Shown: piece by piece, positions 4,879-5,052 of the stretch
How the letters are laid out: each line of letters begins with the position of its first letter
Numbering within the stretch: the first letter of the stretch is position 1
Made by a program: the position numbers and the translations under genes
Source: JBIOYL01 sp044870185
Lineage (GTDB): Bacteria; Actinomycetota; CALGFH01
Assembly (NCBI GenBank): GCA_044870185.1
Contig: JBIOYL010000014.1
Coordinates: 1 to 5,052 of the forward strand
Reading direction: 5' to 3'
Length of the DNA: 5,052 nucleotides
Notes under the pieces: generated by a model
The model's input: the letters and a program-made list of their open reading frames with translations, nothing else
Databases searched by the model: none
Told to the model about the DNA's origin: nothing

Positions 4879-5052
4879 CTATCGATCGGCGGCGATGGCG
4901 GTCTGGAGCCGATCGAGAAATGGAACCTGCGCCGCCTTCAGCTTGCGACGCGCCTCGTCGAGCTCGAACCATTCGACACGGTCGATTTCAGGGAAGGTCT
5001 CGACACGCCCCGACCGAGGCGGCCACTCCATCTGGTAGGTATTGCTGACCGC
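4879..5052 (-). CDS. Probable NUDIX hydrolase, C-terminal fragment (5' end beyond the right edge)
   Basis: Fifty-seven codons and a TAG stop are visible, with the frame open to the window edge. The peptide contains NTYQMEWPPRSGRVETFPE (residues 4-22 of the visible part), then RVEWFELDEAR and a closing AQVPFLDRL. The order of a substrate-side strand with M-E-W-P-P-R-S-G, then F-P-E-x-D-x-x-x-W-F-x-L-D-E-A, is characteristic of the C-terminal half of small (~150 residue) NUDIX NTP-pyrophosphohydrolase-like proteins. The diagnostic NUDIX box (GX5EX7REUXEEXGU) would lie upstream, outside the window, so the assignment rests on the C-terminal pattern alone. Its substrate cannot be inferred. It uses more A/T-ending codons (AAT, GAA, TTT, GAT) than ychF or phhB. 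Its stop is only ~50 bp from the oxidoreductase remnant. Confidence 0.75.
   Translation of the reverse strand, partial: AVSNTYQMEWPPRSGRVETFPEIDRVEWFELDEARRKLKAAQVPFLDRLQTAIAADR

Noticed and set aside
4218..5048. Plus-strand open frame opposite the oxidoreductase remnant and the NUDIX gene
   Set aside because: Both minus-strand frames have recognisable family motifs, while this translation has none.

Overview
The window is very GC-rich, with strong G/C preference at third codon positions. It carries an actinobacterial-style gene set: a membrane-anchored FtsH-like AAA+ ATPase, a divergent YchF and a probable leaderless ispH promoter. The most likely source is a member of the Actinomycetota, but genus or class cannot be fixed from these 5 kb. 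No RNA gene, CRISPR array, insertion sequence or phage gene was seen.

Layout, left to right. (1) Positions 1-832, minus strand: the N-terminal 277 codons of an AAA+ ATPase with two membrane segments, running off the left edge. (2) 833-1027: a divergent intergenic region with two ~36-bp tandem repeats, an inverted repeat and a candidate -10 element for the rightward genes. (3) 1028-1315 and 1331-2377, plus strand: pterin-4a-carbinolamine dehydratase followed 15 nt later by a divergent, shortened YchF/OLA1-type P-loop NTPase, probably one transcript; a GC hairpin lies just after the ychF stop. (4) 2612-3166, plus strand: an unrecognised 184-residue protein with one N-terminal membrane segment and a charged helical body. 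(5) 3149-4135, minus strand: a complete ispH (last step of the MEP isoprenoid pathway), overlapping the previous gene tail to tail by 18 bp. A TAGAAT element six bases before its ATG suggests a leaderless mRNA. (6) 4185-4826, minus strand: a decayed zinc-independent MDR/quinone-oxidoreductase gene that has lost its N-terminal third and has an in-frame internal deletion. (7) 4879-5052, minus strand: the C-terminal 57 codons of a probable NUDIX hydrolase, entering from the right edge.

The genes do not form one obvious pathway. The window reads as ordinary housekeeping chromosome (IspH, YchF, PhhB, a membrane AAA+ ATPase) next to a small eroded region on the right. No convincing new multi-gene system is visible. 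The points most worth a second look are the Gly-X-Y-like insertion and Glu-for-Asp Walker B of the AAA+ protein, the tandem repeat before it, the divergent YchF, the leaderless ispH start and the MDR gene remnant.
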